Below, piece by piece: positions 28,001-34,866 of a stretch of 64,000 nt of DNA; the stretch's first letter is position 1; every line of letters starts with the position of its first letter. Position numbers and translations under genes: made by a program. The notes beneath the pieces are model-generated. The model saw nothing but the letters and a program-made list of their open reading frames with translations. It did not search any database and was not told the DNA's origin. Source of the DNA: Flavobacterium litorale (GTDB lineage Bacteria; Bacteroidota; Bacteroidia; Flavobacteriales; Flavobacteriaceae); contig NZ_CP080429.1 in NCBI RefSeq assembly GCF_019613795.1, forward strand, positions 1,269,501 through 1,333,500, given 5' to 3'.

Positions 28001-29373
28001 GAGTAGTTACGAGTGTAAAAGATATCCAGATTAACTATACCGAAACGAACGGAACAGTACTACCAGGATTTTTACCAGGTGTTGGTTTCTTGGGTACAAC
28101 AAAACCGTCGTTAGGCTTTATTTTGGGTAGCCAAGATGCCGATGTACGATACGAAGCTGCCAGAAACGGCTACTTAACAGATTTCCCAGAGTACAACCAA
28201 AACTTTACGCAAGTAAGAACAGAGTTACTCAACATAACAGCATCAGTAGATTTATTTCCTGATTTTAAAATAGATCTTACTGCCGATAAATCAACGTCAG
28301 ATAATTATTCTGAGCAGTATGATGTTACCAATGGTGTATACAACCCGAGGTCGCCATACAACTATGGTAACTTCCAAATATCAACCATACTTATTAAAAC
28401 GGCATTTAGCAGAAGCGATGTAAACGGTTCGGACGCTTTTGACCAAATGCGTGATAACAGATTAATAATAGCCGATAGGCTTGCGCAAGGTTTTTACGGC
28501 ACTACAGATTTTCCGCGTTATGGCGACCCTGGTCAGCCTACGGGCGAGTTTGCCAATGCCAACGCAGGGTATCCTGTTGGATTTGGTAGAAACAGCCAAA
28601 GAGTATTATTACCTGCTTTCTTGGCAGCCTACTCAGGGCAAGATGCAGGCAAAGTATCAACAAGCCCATTCCGCGATACACCACTACCCAACTGGTTAAT
28701 AAAATATACGGGGCTTATGCGCTATAAGTTCTTTAAAGATAAGTTCAGACGTTTCTCTATACAACACGGTTACAGGGCTTCGTATAACATTAATGCCTAC
28801 CAATCTAACTTTGAATACGATGCTAATCCAACAGGGCAGGATAACGATGGGGTAGGTAATTTCTATTCAGAATATTTTATTTCGAACATTAACCTTACCG
28901 AGCAGTTTAACCCGCTTATACGAATAGATTTTGAGATGAAAAACTCAATTAAGGTATTGGCAGAGGTACGAAAAGACAGAACATTAAACATGAGTTTTGA
29001 TAATAACCTGCTTACCGAAGTAAAAGGAAACGAATATATAGTAGGTTTAGGCTATCGTATAAAAGATGTTACTATAAACTCCAGTCTTGCAGATAATCCT
29101 ACCAATACCATTAAAAGTGATATTAACCTAAGGGCTGATTTCTCTTTACGTAAAAACGAAACGATAGTACGTTATTTAGATTATGATAACAACCAGCTTG
29201 GAGGCGGTCAGAATATATGGTCGGTTAAGTTTACAGCAGATTATTCTTTCAGCAAAAACCTAACAGCAATATTTTATTACGACCATTCGTTCTCCAAGCC
29301 AGTAATCTCTACCTCATTCCCATTAACCAATATACGAACTGGTTTTACGCTGAGGTATAATTTCGGAAATTAA
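22051..29373 (+). CDS. sprA: SprA, outer-membrane translocon of the type IX secretion system / gliding motility
   Basis: 2440 residues. SprA (Sov in Porphyromonas) is the giant beta-barrel that exports type IX substrates, including gliding adhesins. The size matches the family. An N-terminal signal peptide (LTTLLILFSLVAQAQ) is followed by a very long Asn/Asp/Tyr-rich beta-strand sequence and a C-terminus ending in an aromatic barrel strand (GFTLRYNFGN). The start codon is TTG: the frame is closed just upstream by the ruvA stop, and no ATG precedes the signal peptide. Only 3 nt separate it from ruvA, so translation is probably coupled. Other T9SS genes are not in this window. Confidence 0.95.
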   Translation: MKTAYSKNFYNSLQYTLTTLLILFSLVAQAQITDEEEEAARDTIKGYDKGKVELANPRSIVDAYTYDPVTNRYIYTSSFDGFNITYPIILTPEQYDELVLRESMREYYQEKSKAIDGKGTEEEQKNLLPRYYVNSSFFETIFGGNTIDVKPQGSVEMDLGIRYTKQDNPSLSPRNRSTFTFDFDQRISMSLQGKVGTKLNVTANYDTESTFAFQNLIKLEYTPTEDDIIQKIEVGNVNFPLSNSLVRGAQSLFGVKMQLQFGKTTFTGIFSEQNSQTKTVTAEGGGTVQDFELFALDYDADRHFFLSQYFRNLYDFSMRTYPFISSRVQITRMEVWVTNRQNRINATQNNARNIIAIQDLGESQLTKFTINGNTNIDITDEAVGFSDFAGSGFFNVQPNSPPDNANNKLNPLTIASGGSWLDPSVREIVTITNSSFTNGLDASEGRDYSKLENARKLSPSEYTYHPQLGYLSLNQRLNNDEVLAVAYQYTIGGEVYQVGEFGTDGVDATVVDDTTNPDEQATISTQNLILKMLKSNLVNVEEPVWDIMMKNIYQIPGAYQLSQEDFRFNILYTDPSPLNYITPAPATPTEPAIPLPEDVADTPLMRVFNLDKLNYTNDPQVGGDGFFDFVPGITVDTQGGRVIFTTAEPFGEFLFDKLSTDDPTENYDDDEDETTFNANQKRYVYRSLYKSTQADALQDSQKNKFQLKGRFKSTGGSGISLGAFNVPQGSVVVTAGGRTLIEGVDYTVNYQLGRVQILDPSLQASNTPIEVSVENNATFGQQTRRFAGFNIEHKFSDKFLVGGTLINMSERPFTQKTNYGQESVNNTIFGLNTTYSTEVPLFTRLVNKLPNLDTDVPSNLSFRGEIAYLKPGASKADQFNGEATTYVDDFEGSQTNIDMRSAQGWTLSSAPVTVFEDNIVPANTLEYGYKRAKLAWYSIDPIFYTSQRPGGVSPEDLSSNRTRRIYFDELFPVTDVAIGQTTVVNTLDLSYYPQERGPYNYNPLAQATDTFTEAEAETNWAGIMRAINSTNFEQTNVEYIQFWLLDPYDGNPGSTDPNNTGVLEINLGEISEDILRDNRKQYENGLPGVGGTQPVFSTVWGDVPVSQSLIYAFDTDTGNRAVQDVGFDGLNDADEAAKFPGFNPEDPSADNYQFYLATDGNVLDRYKNYNGVDGNSPVDIGDNDRGSTTLPDTEDVNRDNTMNTIDAYYRYQIPIGPNAVLGQGFVVDERPFTNVELANGQSASGRWLQYKIPIENPEREAVGGISNIRSIRFMRMFLTGFRNDITLRFGALDLVRGEWRRYTNTLDPLEDNEQDALDNTGFDVVSLNIQENGDRSPIPYVSPPGVQREQLFNNNAIINQNEQSLSLRVYSADGAADGGLEPDDSRAVFKNVNVDMRQFKKLRMFLHAEALPDDTSPLLDDEMKAFLRFGNDFIDNFYQVEVRLKVTGQNERTAEQIWPTDNEILLPLDALTSLKIDVLNNIASEPDELGIVYANLNDISPGADPDNRIRIGIKGNPNIGFVRTLMLGVKNGYQPTEIGARPLRGEVWFNELRLSDMDNEGGMAAIGNLDANFADFATISATAGVSTIGFGSVDQAPNERSREDSRQYDVVTNINLGKLLPNKWGITIPFNYSVGEEIITPEYDPFYQDIRLDQLISETEDEDEKENLRNRAIDYTKRRSINFIGVKKERAPDQKKRVYDPENVTLSYSYNQVDHHDYEIENLLEQDVRVGADYTYSFKNKPVEPLKDVGFMKKSDYWKMLRDFNFNYLPSNISFSSNIVREYSKQQYRNVDVEGIPINPLYRRNYFFNYQYGFNYNITKALKLNYNVATSNLVRNYLDEDGVPIDEYNVWQDFWNTGEANTHTQQYVLNYDLPIDKLPPLKFIKSTYTYQGTYNWQRSSDALAQVTDENNVTYFLGNTIQNSNSHKLNTRLSMDVFYKYIGLVAKKKKAQNKSSKGPPKPGQKIATKQTSSADGNVLLNGLIGVVTSVKDIQINYTETNGTVLPGFLPGVGFLGTTKPSLGFILGSQDADVRYEAARNGYLTDFPEYNQNFTQVRTELLNITASVDLFPDFKIDLTADKSTSDNYSEQYDVTNGVYNPRSPYNYGNFQISTILIKTAFSRSDVNGSDAFDQMRDNRLIIADRLAQGFYGTTDFPRYGDPGQPTGEFANANAGYPVGFGRNSQRVLLPAFLAAYSGQDAGKVSTSPFRDTPLPNWLIKYTGLMRYKFFKDKFRRFSIQHGYRASYNINAYQSNFEYDANPTGQDNDGVGNFYSEYFISNINLTEQFNPLIRIDFEMKNSIKVLAEVRKDRTLNMSFDNNLLTEVKGNEYIVGLGYRIKDVTINSSLADNPTNTIKSDINLRADFSLRKNETIVRYLDYDNNQLGGGQNIWSVKFTADYSFSKNLTAIFYYDHSFSKPVISTSFPLTNIRTGFTLRYNFGN

Positions 29374-29410
29374 TTTGGTGCATATTATTTTATAATTATG
29401 CTATAAAACA

Positions 29411-29418
29411 TACATTTG
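29411..29418 (+). promoter_or_regulatory. Candidate -7 box for gcvH
   Basis: TACATTTG matches TAnnTTTG, 16 nt before the gcvH ATG and in the gap after sprA. No TTG at the expected distance. Confidence 0.4.
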
Positions 29419-29434
29419 CTAAAAACAAAACAAC

Positions 29435-29815
29435 ATGAATATACCTGCAGAATTAAAGTACACAAAAGACCACGAGTGGGTTAAAATTGATGGCGATGTT
29501 GCAACAGTTGGTATTACCGACTTTGCGCAGAGCGAACTCGGTGATATTGTATACGTAGAAGTAGATACGCTTGACCAAACACTTGATAAAGATGAAGTAT
29601 TTGGAACAGTAGAAGCAGTAAAAACAGTATCGGATCTTTTCTTGCCATTGAGCGGAGAAATCATTGAATTTAATGAAGAGCTAGAGTCTGCGCCAGAGGA
29701 TGTAAATACAGACCCTTATGGTAAAGGCTGGATGGTAAAAATTAAATTATCAAGCAACGATGAAGTAGCCAATTTATTAAGCGACGAACAATATAAGGAG
29801 CTTATAGGTGCGTAA
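29435..29815 (+). CDS. gcvH: Glycine cleavage system H protein
   Basis: 126 residues. The H protein carries lipoate and shuttles the aminomethyl group between the P, T and L proteins of glycine cleavage. The family pattern is complete: [24 protein letters not shown] at the start, the lipoyl-lysine Lys63 in [11 protein letters not shown], and a C-terminal GKGWMVKI. Length is normal. The 3' end overlaps the next gene by 8 nt. gcvP and gcvT are not in the window. Confidence 0.96.
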   Translation: MNIPAELKYTKDHEWVKIDGDVATVGITDFAQSELGDIVYVEVDTLDQTLDKDEVFGTVEAVKTVSDLFLPLSGEIIEFNEELESAPEDVNTDPYGKGWMVKIKLSSNDEVANLLSDEQYKELIGA

Positions 29816-30176
29816 TATTTATTTCTGGGCTGCTATAGCATGGACGGTATTTGTAACCGTACTTTGCTTAGTTAGTATGGAAAGTTTAGGGGCAGTAAAT
29901 AGTTTTAACTTCCCTAACAAAGATAAATTCGGACATTTAACCTTCTATTTCGTATTCACTATATTATGGTACGTTTATTTTAGATGCCGAAAAATAAAAA
30001 TTAAGCGAGCACAAATACTAGCCTTACTATTTGCTTTTGCATACGGTACGATTGTAGAAATACTACAGGGCTTGTTTACAGAAGCCAGACAAGCCGATGT
30101 TATGGACGTTGTTTTTAATACACTCGGTAGCATACTAGCAATAGGCTTTTTGTTGTTCATCAGGAAAAATAAATAA
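29808..30176 (+). CDS. VanZ-family membrane protein
   Basis: 122 residues, with a GTG start that overlaps the end of gcvH by 8 nt. A good AAGGAG sits 7 nt upstream at 29795-29800, which is uncommon in this phylum and supports this start. Four hydrophobic segments are seen, with the VanZ signature [19 protein letters not shown] near residue 35 and a [29 protein letters not shown] region. VanZ-like proteins are small membrane proteins of mostly unknown role (the name comes from low-level teicoplanin resistance). Function here cannot be told from sequence. Confidence 0.88.
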   Translation: MRNIYFWAAIAWTVFVTVLCLVSMESLGAVNSFNFPNKDKFGHLTFYFVFTILWYVYFRCRKIKIKRAQILALLFAFAYGTIVEILQGLFTEARQADVMDVVFNTLGSILAIGFLLFIRKNK

Positions 30177-30224
30177 TGGTATATCCCTCCGTTACCACGG
30201 GGGGATGTTTATTTTAGTACAGTT

Positions 30225-30968
30225 ATGAAATTACACCAATACCTCGATTCGACCTATTTAAAAACAGCCGAGCAAGCTGCAATTAGCGAAACTGAAAATC
30301 TTGAAGTTGTTAAAAAAGTAGTGCGCGAAGCAATACACGAAGGTTTTAAACTGGTTATGGTTAGACCCGAAATGGTAACCACAGCAAAAAGTATGGTAAC
30401 AGCAGCTAGTAGTAATGTTTTAGTGGGTACAGTTATTAACTTTCCTGAAGGTAAAGGTACCATCCAAGAAAAATTGGAGGAAGCAACCACTGCTATTAAT
30501 AATAGTGCAGATGAGCTCGATTTTGTTGTAAACTATACCGCATTTAAACTCGGAGAAACTACAACCGTTAAAAACGAAGTTTTGGCATGTACCCAGTTAG
30601 GGCTACAACACGAGAAAGTAGTAAAATGGATTATTGAGGTAGCAGCACTAACCAACCAAGAAATAGTGCGGCTAACCGCACTCATAAAAAACGTAGTACT
30701 ATCTAACTTTAAAGAAGAACAGTATCAGCACGTATTTGTAAAATCGTCTACAGGATTTTATATCACTACCGATGGTAAACCCAACGGAGCTACCATACCC
30801 ACCATTACACTAATGCTCGAAAATGCATTTCCGTTACCCGTTAAAGCAGCAGGTGGCGTACGTACCTATAAAGAAGCGATGACAATAATTACACTTGGCG
30901 TAAAAAGAATAGGCACGTCCTCGGCATTAGCCATAGCCAACGATGGCACGGCAAGTAGCGATTATTAA
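30225..30968 (+). CDS. deoC: Deoxyribose-phosphate aldolase
   Basis: 247 residues. DeoC splits 2-deoxyribose-5-phosphate into glyceraldehyde-3-phosphate and acetaldehyde. The Schiff-base lysine is Lys173 in VFVKSSTGF; the second lysine is Lys207 in PVKAAGGVRT; the conserved Asp is Asp99 in DELDFVVNY. The N-terminus has LDSTYLK in place of the common DHT-L. The usual Cys in the second strand (VCV) is absent (LVMV), which is tolerated in the family. No other deoxynucleoside catabolism genes are adjacent. Confidence 0.94.
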   Translation: MKLHQYLDSTYLKTAEQAAISETENLEVVKKVVREAIHEGFKLVMVRPEMVTTAKSMVTAASSNVLVGTVINFPEGKGTIQEKLEEATTAINNSADELDFVVNYTAFKLGETTTVKNEVLACTQLGLQHEKVVKWIIEVAALTNQEIVRLTALIKNVVLSNFKEEQYQHVFVKSSTGFYITTDGKPNGATIPTITLMLENAFPLPVKAAGGVRTYKEAMTIITLGVKRIGTSSALAIANDGTASSDY

Positions 30969-30991
30969 ACAGATTAGTTAAAGTATAAATA

Positions 30992-31025
30992 CAAAAGAAC
31001 CTCCTTGTAAAAAACAAGAAGGTTC
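30992..31025 (-). terminator. Minus-strand hairpin with T tract between deoC and the remnant at 31.04 kb
   Basis: A 12-bp stem with one mismatch (30997-31008 with 31014-31025, arms GAACCTCCTTGT/ACAAGAAGGTTC) and a 5-A loop. On the minus strand it is followed by TTTTG; on the plus strand no T run follows. It therefore fits a terminator for a minus-strand gene ending at 31041, not for deoC. Confidence 0.55.
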
Positions 31026-31040
31026 CATCTCTCATAGCAA

Positions 31041-31195
31041 TTATTCCCAAATTTTCTCTCTTACAACAACCCCAAAAGGGTTATTATATTTATAAGATGC
31101 ATAAGTTGTAAAAAGGTTGCGTACCAATAAGTATTTTTTATTACTATATATGCTGTAGCGGTCATTTTAAGAGTATTCCTGTTGATGAAATACAT
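31041..31195 (-). pseudogene. Minus-strand coding remnant, 5'-truncated or frameshifted, unknown family
   Basis: On the minus strand an open stretch runs from a stop at 31169-31167 to the TAA at 31043-31041. It encodes 41 residues with clear protein character, including YLLVRNLFTTYASYKYNNPF and ending GVVVREKIWE. It has no ATG. An ATG at 31195 opens a neighbouring frame (MYFINRNTLKMTATAYIVIK), and both could join by one base change in the A run near 31133-31139. A minus-strand terminator follows 16 nt later. I do not recognise the family. It may be the tail of a decayed gene whose 5' end was replaced by the cyoE promoter region. Confidence 0.4.
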
Positions 31196-31212
31196 TTTTT
31201 GAAGTATCTTTG
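31182..31212 (+). promoter_or_regulatory. Promoter of the cyoE-oxidase assembly cluster
   Basis: TTG at 31182-31184 and TATCTTTG at 31205-31212, 20 nt apart, match the Bacteroidota promoter. The predicted transcript starts near 31218. This excludes the upstream TTG at 31210 as the cyoE start codon and supports the ATG at 31231. Confidence 0.65.
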
Positions 31213-31230
31213 CCGGAGTTTTTAATACCC

Positions 31231-32145
31231 ATGAAAGTTACATTGAGTACCACAGAAAATACAACTTCCCTAAAGTCTATTTATTCAGATTTTGTTGCAA
31301 TAACAAAAGCCAGACTGGCTATTAGTGTAGTATTTTCTTCTGTAGCAGGTTATTTAATAGGGTTTTCAGAAACCTATCCATTCAGTTGGGTAACACTAAT
31401 ACTACTTACCATTGGAGGTTACTGTATGGTAGGTGCATCAAACGTTTTTAATCAGATTATAGAAAAAGACCTTGATGCCTTAATGGACAGGACAAAATCG
31501 CGTCCGTTACCCTCAGGCAAAATATCAGTACGTAATGCCTTTGCATTAGGGGTTGCATTAACGATTTTAGGTTTAGGCATACTGTATGTAATTAACCCTA
31601 AAACAGCCATGTTTGGGGCAATATCAATATTTTTATATACTAGTGTATACACCCCACTAAAAAAAATAACACCATTATCGGTATTTGTAGGGGCGTTTCC
31701 AGGCGCAATACCCTTTATGCTAGGCTGGGTTGCTGCCACAAACAATTTTGGTATAGAGGCAGGAACGTTATTCCTAATACAATTCTTTTGGCAATTTCCC
31801 CATTTTTGGGCAATTGGTTGGTTTTTGTATGACGATTATAAAAAAGCAGGCTTTTTTATGTTGCCTACAGGCAAAAGAGATAAAAAAACAGCCCTACAAA
31901 CCATACTGTATACCGTTTGGCTCATAATAGCGTCATTACTACCCGTTACAGGTTTTACGGGGCAATTGCAACTAAGCTATGTATCGGCAGGAGTAGTGTT
32001 ACTTTTAGGATTATGGATGTTAGTGTATGCAGTAAAACTGTATAAAGATATGGATGCTAAAGCAGCCCGTAAATTAATGATAGTAAGTGTATCCTACATA
32101 TCGTTATTACAAGTAATATATATTATAGATAAATTTATACGATAA
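31231..32145 (+). CDS. cyoE: Protoheme IX farnesyltransferase (heme O synthase)
   Basis: 304 residues from the ATG at 31231; this start is set by the promoter box just upstream. The enzyme attaches a farnesyl group to heme B, making heme O, the precursor of the heme A used by the aa3 oxidase. It is a UbiA-family protein with about eight or nine helices. The active-site aspartate motif is NQIIEKDLDALMDRTKSRPLPSG near residue 74, and a second polar loop has YDDYKKAGFFMLPTGKRDKKT near 207. It leads the cluster with two subunit III-type proteins, subunit IV and SCO proteins. The alternative symbol is ctaB. Confidence 0.95.
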   Translation: MKVTLSTTENTTSLKSIYSDFVAITKARLAISVVFSSVAGYLIGFSETYPFSWVTLILLTIGGYCMVGASNVFNQIIEKDLDALMDRTKSRPLPSGKISVRNAFALGVALTILGLGILYVINPKTAMFGAISIFLYTSVYTPLKKITPLSVFVGAFPGAIPFMLGWVAATNNFGIEAGTLFLIQFFWQFPHFWAIGWFLYDDYKKAGFFMLPTGKRDKKTALQTILYTVWLIIASLLPVTGFTGQLQLSYVSAGVVLLLGLWMLVYAVKLYKDMDAKAARKLMIVSVSYISLLQVIYIIDKFIR

Positions 32146-32148
32146 GTT

Positions 32149-32733
32149 ATGGAGATAAAAATGTCGTTACAGGAACATAATGATAGAAAAGCAAAATCAT
32201 ACAAAATGCTGCTGTGGTTTGGTATGGCAAGTATGTTTATGATGTTTGCAGGCTTAACAAGTGCATATGTAGTAAGTACATCGCGCCCCGATTGGTTAAA
32301 CGATTTTGTATTGCCCAATGCTTTTATAATAAGTACAGTTGTTATACTATTAAGTAGTGGTACTTTCCATATGGCAAAAAAAGCTATGCAAAAGGGCGAC
32401 AGAAGCAAAACAACTACACTATTATTAGCTACGCTTGCACTAGGTATTAGCTTTGTGGTAGCACAGTTTTATGGGTTTTCTCAAGTTATAGCAGAAGGGT
32501 ATTATTTTACAGGTGCGGAAAGCACAATTACAACCTCATTTTTATATATAGTTACGGTGGTGCACCTAGCGCACCTTTTTGCAGGAATTATAGTATTGCT
32601 GGTTGTAATTTATAATCATTTTAAACAAAAATACAATGCTGCTCAAACCCTTGGAATAGAGTTAGGTGCAATGTTCTGGCATTTTCTGGATATTTTATGG
32701 CTTTACTTGTTTTTATTTTTCTATTTCTATTAA
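32149..32733 (+). CDS. Heme-copper oxidase subunit III family protein (short form)
   Basis: 194 residues with five helices. It has the subunit III family layout: WFGMASMFMMFAGLTSAYVV, VAQFYGFSQVIAEGYYFTG, VVHLAHLFAGIIVLL (in place of the TGFHGxHV signature), and the C-terminal WHFLDILWLYLFLFFYFY. It starts 3 nt after cyoE; an in-frame second ATG at 32161 is also possible. It is one of two subunit III-type genes in tandem. It may be a structural subunit or a diverged paralogue; the longer copy downstream keeps the classical motifs better. Confidence 0.9.
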   Translation: MEIKMSLQEHNDRKAKSYKMLLWFGMASMFMMFAGLTSAYVVSTSRPDWLNDFVLPNAFIISTVVILLSSGTFHMAKKAMQKGDRSKTTTLLLATLALGISFVVAQFYGFSQVIAEGYYFTGAESTITTSFLYIVTVVHLAHLFAGIIVLLVVIYNHFKQKYNAAQTLGIELGAMFWHFLDILWLYLFLFFYFY

Positions 32734-32745
32734 TAAAAAAAAATG

Positions 32746-32753
32746 TAAATTTG
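32746..32753 (+). promoter_or_regulatory. Candidate -7 box before the long subunit III gene
   Basis: TAAATTTG matches TAnnTTTG, 25 nt before the next ATG. A TTTC lies 18 nt upstream as a possible degenerate -33 element. It may give extra transcription inside the cluster. Confidence 0.4.
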
Positions 32754-32778
32754 AAAACTTTTTAACACTTAACACTAT

Positions 32779-33759
32779 ATGGCAGCGACAGTTACAACAA
32801 CAGCTACTACTACAGGTAAGACATGGGGCGGAGGAAACGAGCCTATGGGAGCAAGTTACGGTAAAATGATGATGTGGTTTTTTATCGTATCAGATGCCCT
32901 AACTTTTTCTGGATTTCTTGCATCGTACGGTTTTTCTCGATTTAAATTCCTCGAAACATGGCCTATAGCCGATGAGGTATTTAACCACTTTCCATTTTTA
33001 CATGGTGTGGATGCACCCATGTACTATGTTGCGTTAATGACATTTATCCTTATATTTTCGTCTGTAACCATGGTACTTGCTGTTGATGCAGGACACCAAA
33101 TGAAAAAAAATAAGGTTGCAGTATACATGCTACTTACCATTGTAGGTGGTTTTATATTCCTAGGTTCGCAGGCTTGGGAGTGGAAAAACTTTATTAAAGG
33201 AGAGTACGGTGCTGTAGAAACTACAGGAGGCTCTATACTACAATTTGTTAATACTGATGGCGAGCGCGTAAGCCTTGATGACTTTGCTGCAACACTACCT
33301 ACAGACAGAGAACAATCTACCAAAAGTAATGGTATCTGGTTTGAAGATGGTCCTACACTTGGCGAGTACACAGTAGCCGAAGTAGTAGCAGGTTTTAAAG
33401 CAAATCCTGATTTATTAGTACGAACAGAAGTTATAAATGCTGATAAGCAAAAAACAATACTATCTAGAGAAGAATCAATAACAAAATTGCAGGATGCTAC
33501 TATAGTAGTACGAGGCGCAAACCTTATTAGAAACGAATATGGACATAAATTGTTTGCCGATTTCTTCTTCTTTATTACAGGATTCCACGGATTCCACGTA
33601 TTCTCTGGAGTACTAATCAATATTCTTATTTTCTTTAATGTAATATTAGGTACATACGAGAAGAGAAAGAGTTACGAGATGGTTGAAAAAGTTGGTTTAT
33701 ACTGGCACTTTGTAGATTTAGTTTGGGTATTTGTATTTACATTCTTCTACCTAGTTTAA
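32779..33759 (+). CDS. coxC: Cytochrome c oxidase subunit III with a large insertion
   Basis: 326 residues. Classical subunit III motifs are present: WFFIVSDALTFSGFLASYGF (helix 1), QAWEWKNFI (131-139), FFFFITGFHGFHVFSG (262-277) and WHFVDLVWVFVFTFFYLV at the C-terminus. Between EW (134-135) and TGFHG (267-271) there are about 130 residues, against about 30-35 in usual family members. The extra, mostly polar segment (about 141-257; EYGAVETTGG to VVRGANLIRNEYG) would form an extramembrane domain. It belongs to the aa3 oxidase whose coxBA genes lie 15 kb upstream. Confidence 0.93.
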   Translation: MAATVTTTATTTGKTWGGGNEPMGASYGKMMMWFFIVSDALTFSGFLASYGFSRFKFLETWPIADEVFNHFPFLHGVDAPMYYVALMTFILIFSSVTMVLAVDAGHQMKKNKVAVYMLLTIVGGFIFLGSQAWEWKNFIKGEYGAVETTGGSILQFVNTDGERVSLDDFAATLPTDREQSTKSNGIWFEDGPTLGEYTVAEVVAGFKANPDLLVRTEVINADKQKTILSREESITKLQDATIVVRGANLIRNEYGHKLFADFFFFITGFHGFHVFSGVLINILIFFNVILGTYEKRKSYEMVEKVGLYWHFVDLVWVFVFTFFYLV

Positions 33760-33781
33760 TAAAATATAAAATAAAGAAACA

Positions 33782-34132
33782 ATGGCACATTCGCACGAAT
33801 CAAATACTAAAAGAATCTGGATAGTTTTTGCGATACTATCAGTTGTAACTATAGTAGAAGTTATATTTGGTATTATAAAGCCAGACTCATTATACAGAAC
33901 AGAGCTTTTTAGCCTTAACCTGCTAAACTGGTTGTTTATCATCCTTACTATTGTAAAAGCGTACTATATTATGTGGGCGTTTATGCACCTTGAAGGAGAA
34001 AAAGGAAGTTTAAGGTGGTCCATAGTAGCACCTTTAGTATTCTTAATTATCTATTTAGTGTTCATCTTACTTGTTGAAGGTAATTATGTTTACGAAGTGT
34101 TTCATGAATCCCACTACAAATGGCTTTTCTAA
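33782..34132 (+). CDS. coxD: Cytochrome c oxidase subunit IV-type protein
   Basis: 116 residues with three membrane helices and a short His-containing N-terminus (MAHSHESNTKRIW). The YYIMWAFMHLEGEKGSLRWSI region is typical of prokaryotic subunit IV (CtaF/CoxD-like) proteins, which stabilise the oxidase core. It starts 22 nt after coxC and is followed by a terminator at 34149. Confidence 0.88.
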   Translation: MAHSHESNTKRIWIVFAILSVVTIVEVIFGIIKPDSLYRTELFSLNLLNWLFIILTIVKAYYIMWAFMHLEGEKGSLRWSIVAPLVFLIIYLVFILLVEGNYVYEVFHESHYKWLF

Positions 34133-34148
34133 GAGACAGATTATTATA

Positions 34149-34179
34149 AAAAAGGCGGTTTATTAAACCGCCTTTTTTT
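34149..34179 (+). terminator. Intrinsic terminator after coxD
   Basis: A perfect 11-bp stem (34151-34161 with 34165-34175; AAAGGCGGTTT/AAACCGCCTTT) with a 3-nt loop, then a T run. It splits the cluster into cyoE-coxD and the SCO-like part downstream. Confidence 0.85.
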
Positions 34180-34186
34180 ATTTTTG
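34179..34186 (+). promoter_or_regulatory. Candidate -7 box for the SCO-like cluster
   Basis: TATTTTTG matches TAnnTTTG and directly abuts the preceding terminator, 18 nt before the next ATG. No TTG box is seen in the terminator stem upstream. Confidence 0.45.
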
Positions 34187-34203
34187 TACTACACGTAAAG
34201 ACG

Positions 34204-34860
34204 ATGATTATGAAAAAGACTTTTGTGCTTTTTGTTTTGTTTGCCCTACCACTTTTAGCCTACCTTTTTTTTGCTTCGGGCGTTAATAAATTTGCCAAAC
34301 TACCTACAGTAACACCAGATATTAAGGAGATTCCAGCATGGAAATCCTTAAATGGCGAAGAAGTAAAATTAAAAGATAAAATAACCATACTAGGGTTCCC
34401 TGGCGAAGCTATTTTATACAATAAGGGTAATGCCTTTAATTTAAATCAAAAAATATACAACAAGAATAAAGATTTTAAAGATTTCCAGATGATAATGATT
34501 GCGCCTTTGGGTACAGAGGATAAAGCCAAGCAACTACTATCAGAACTAGGTAGGATTACCGATATGGCAGGTTGGCACTTTGTATTTGCCAAACCAGAAG
34601 AAATACAAAAATATTACGATGGTTTAGAGCTTATGGGACAGCTAGACGATAAGTACGGTACATCTAACGTGTATATTATAGATAAAGATTTAAACCTTAG
34701 AGGTAGAAAAGGACAAAACCTAAAGGGTGAGGATGAATATAAGGAAGGGTACAATACAATATCTGCTGCCGATTTGCATAATGATATGGCTGATGATGTA
34801 AAAATTATTCTTGCAGAATACCGTTTGGCTTTAAAAAAGAATAACAAAAGAAAAATTTAA
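34204..34860 (+). CDS. SCO/redoxin-like membrane-anchored protein without cysteines
   Basis: 218 residues. One N-terminal anchor (FVLFVLFALPLLAYLFFASG) precedes a thioredoxin-like domain: IPAWKSLNGEEVKLKDKITILGFPG aligns with the start of a SCO/redoxin fold, and SNVYIIDKDLNLRGRKG with its later strand. The position of the CxxxC copper motif reads GFPGEA, and the whole protein has no cysteine. It therefore cannot bind copper or do thiol chemistry in the SCO manner. It sits 6 nt before the true SCO gene, suggesting a structural or scaffold role in oxidase assembly. A second ATG at 34210 is an equally good start. Confidence 0.75.
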   Translation: MIMKKTFVLFVLFALPLLAYLFFASGVNKFAKLPTVTPDIKEIPAWKSLNGEEVKLKDKITILGFPGEAILYNKGNAFNLNQKIYNKNKDFKDFQMIMIAPLGTEDKAKQLLSELGRITDMAGWHFVFAKPEEIQKYYDGLELMGQLDDKYGTSNVYIIDKDLNLRGRKGQNLKGEDEYKEGYNTISAADLHNDMADDVKIILAEYRLALKKNNKRKI

Positions 34861-34866
34861 ACATCA

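Noticed and set aside
33024..33620. Minus-strand frame of 198 codons inside coxC
   Set aside because: Covers the unusual subunit III insert, so I checked it, but the plus-strand frame continues into the TGFHG motif and C-terminal helix, and the antisense peptide is low-quality.
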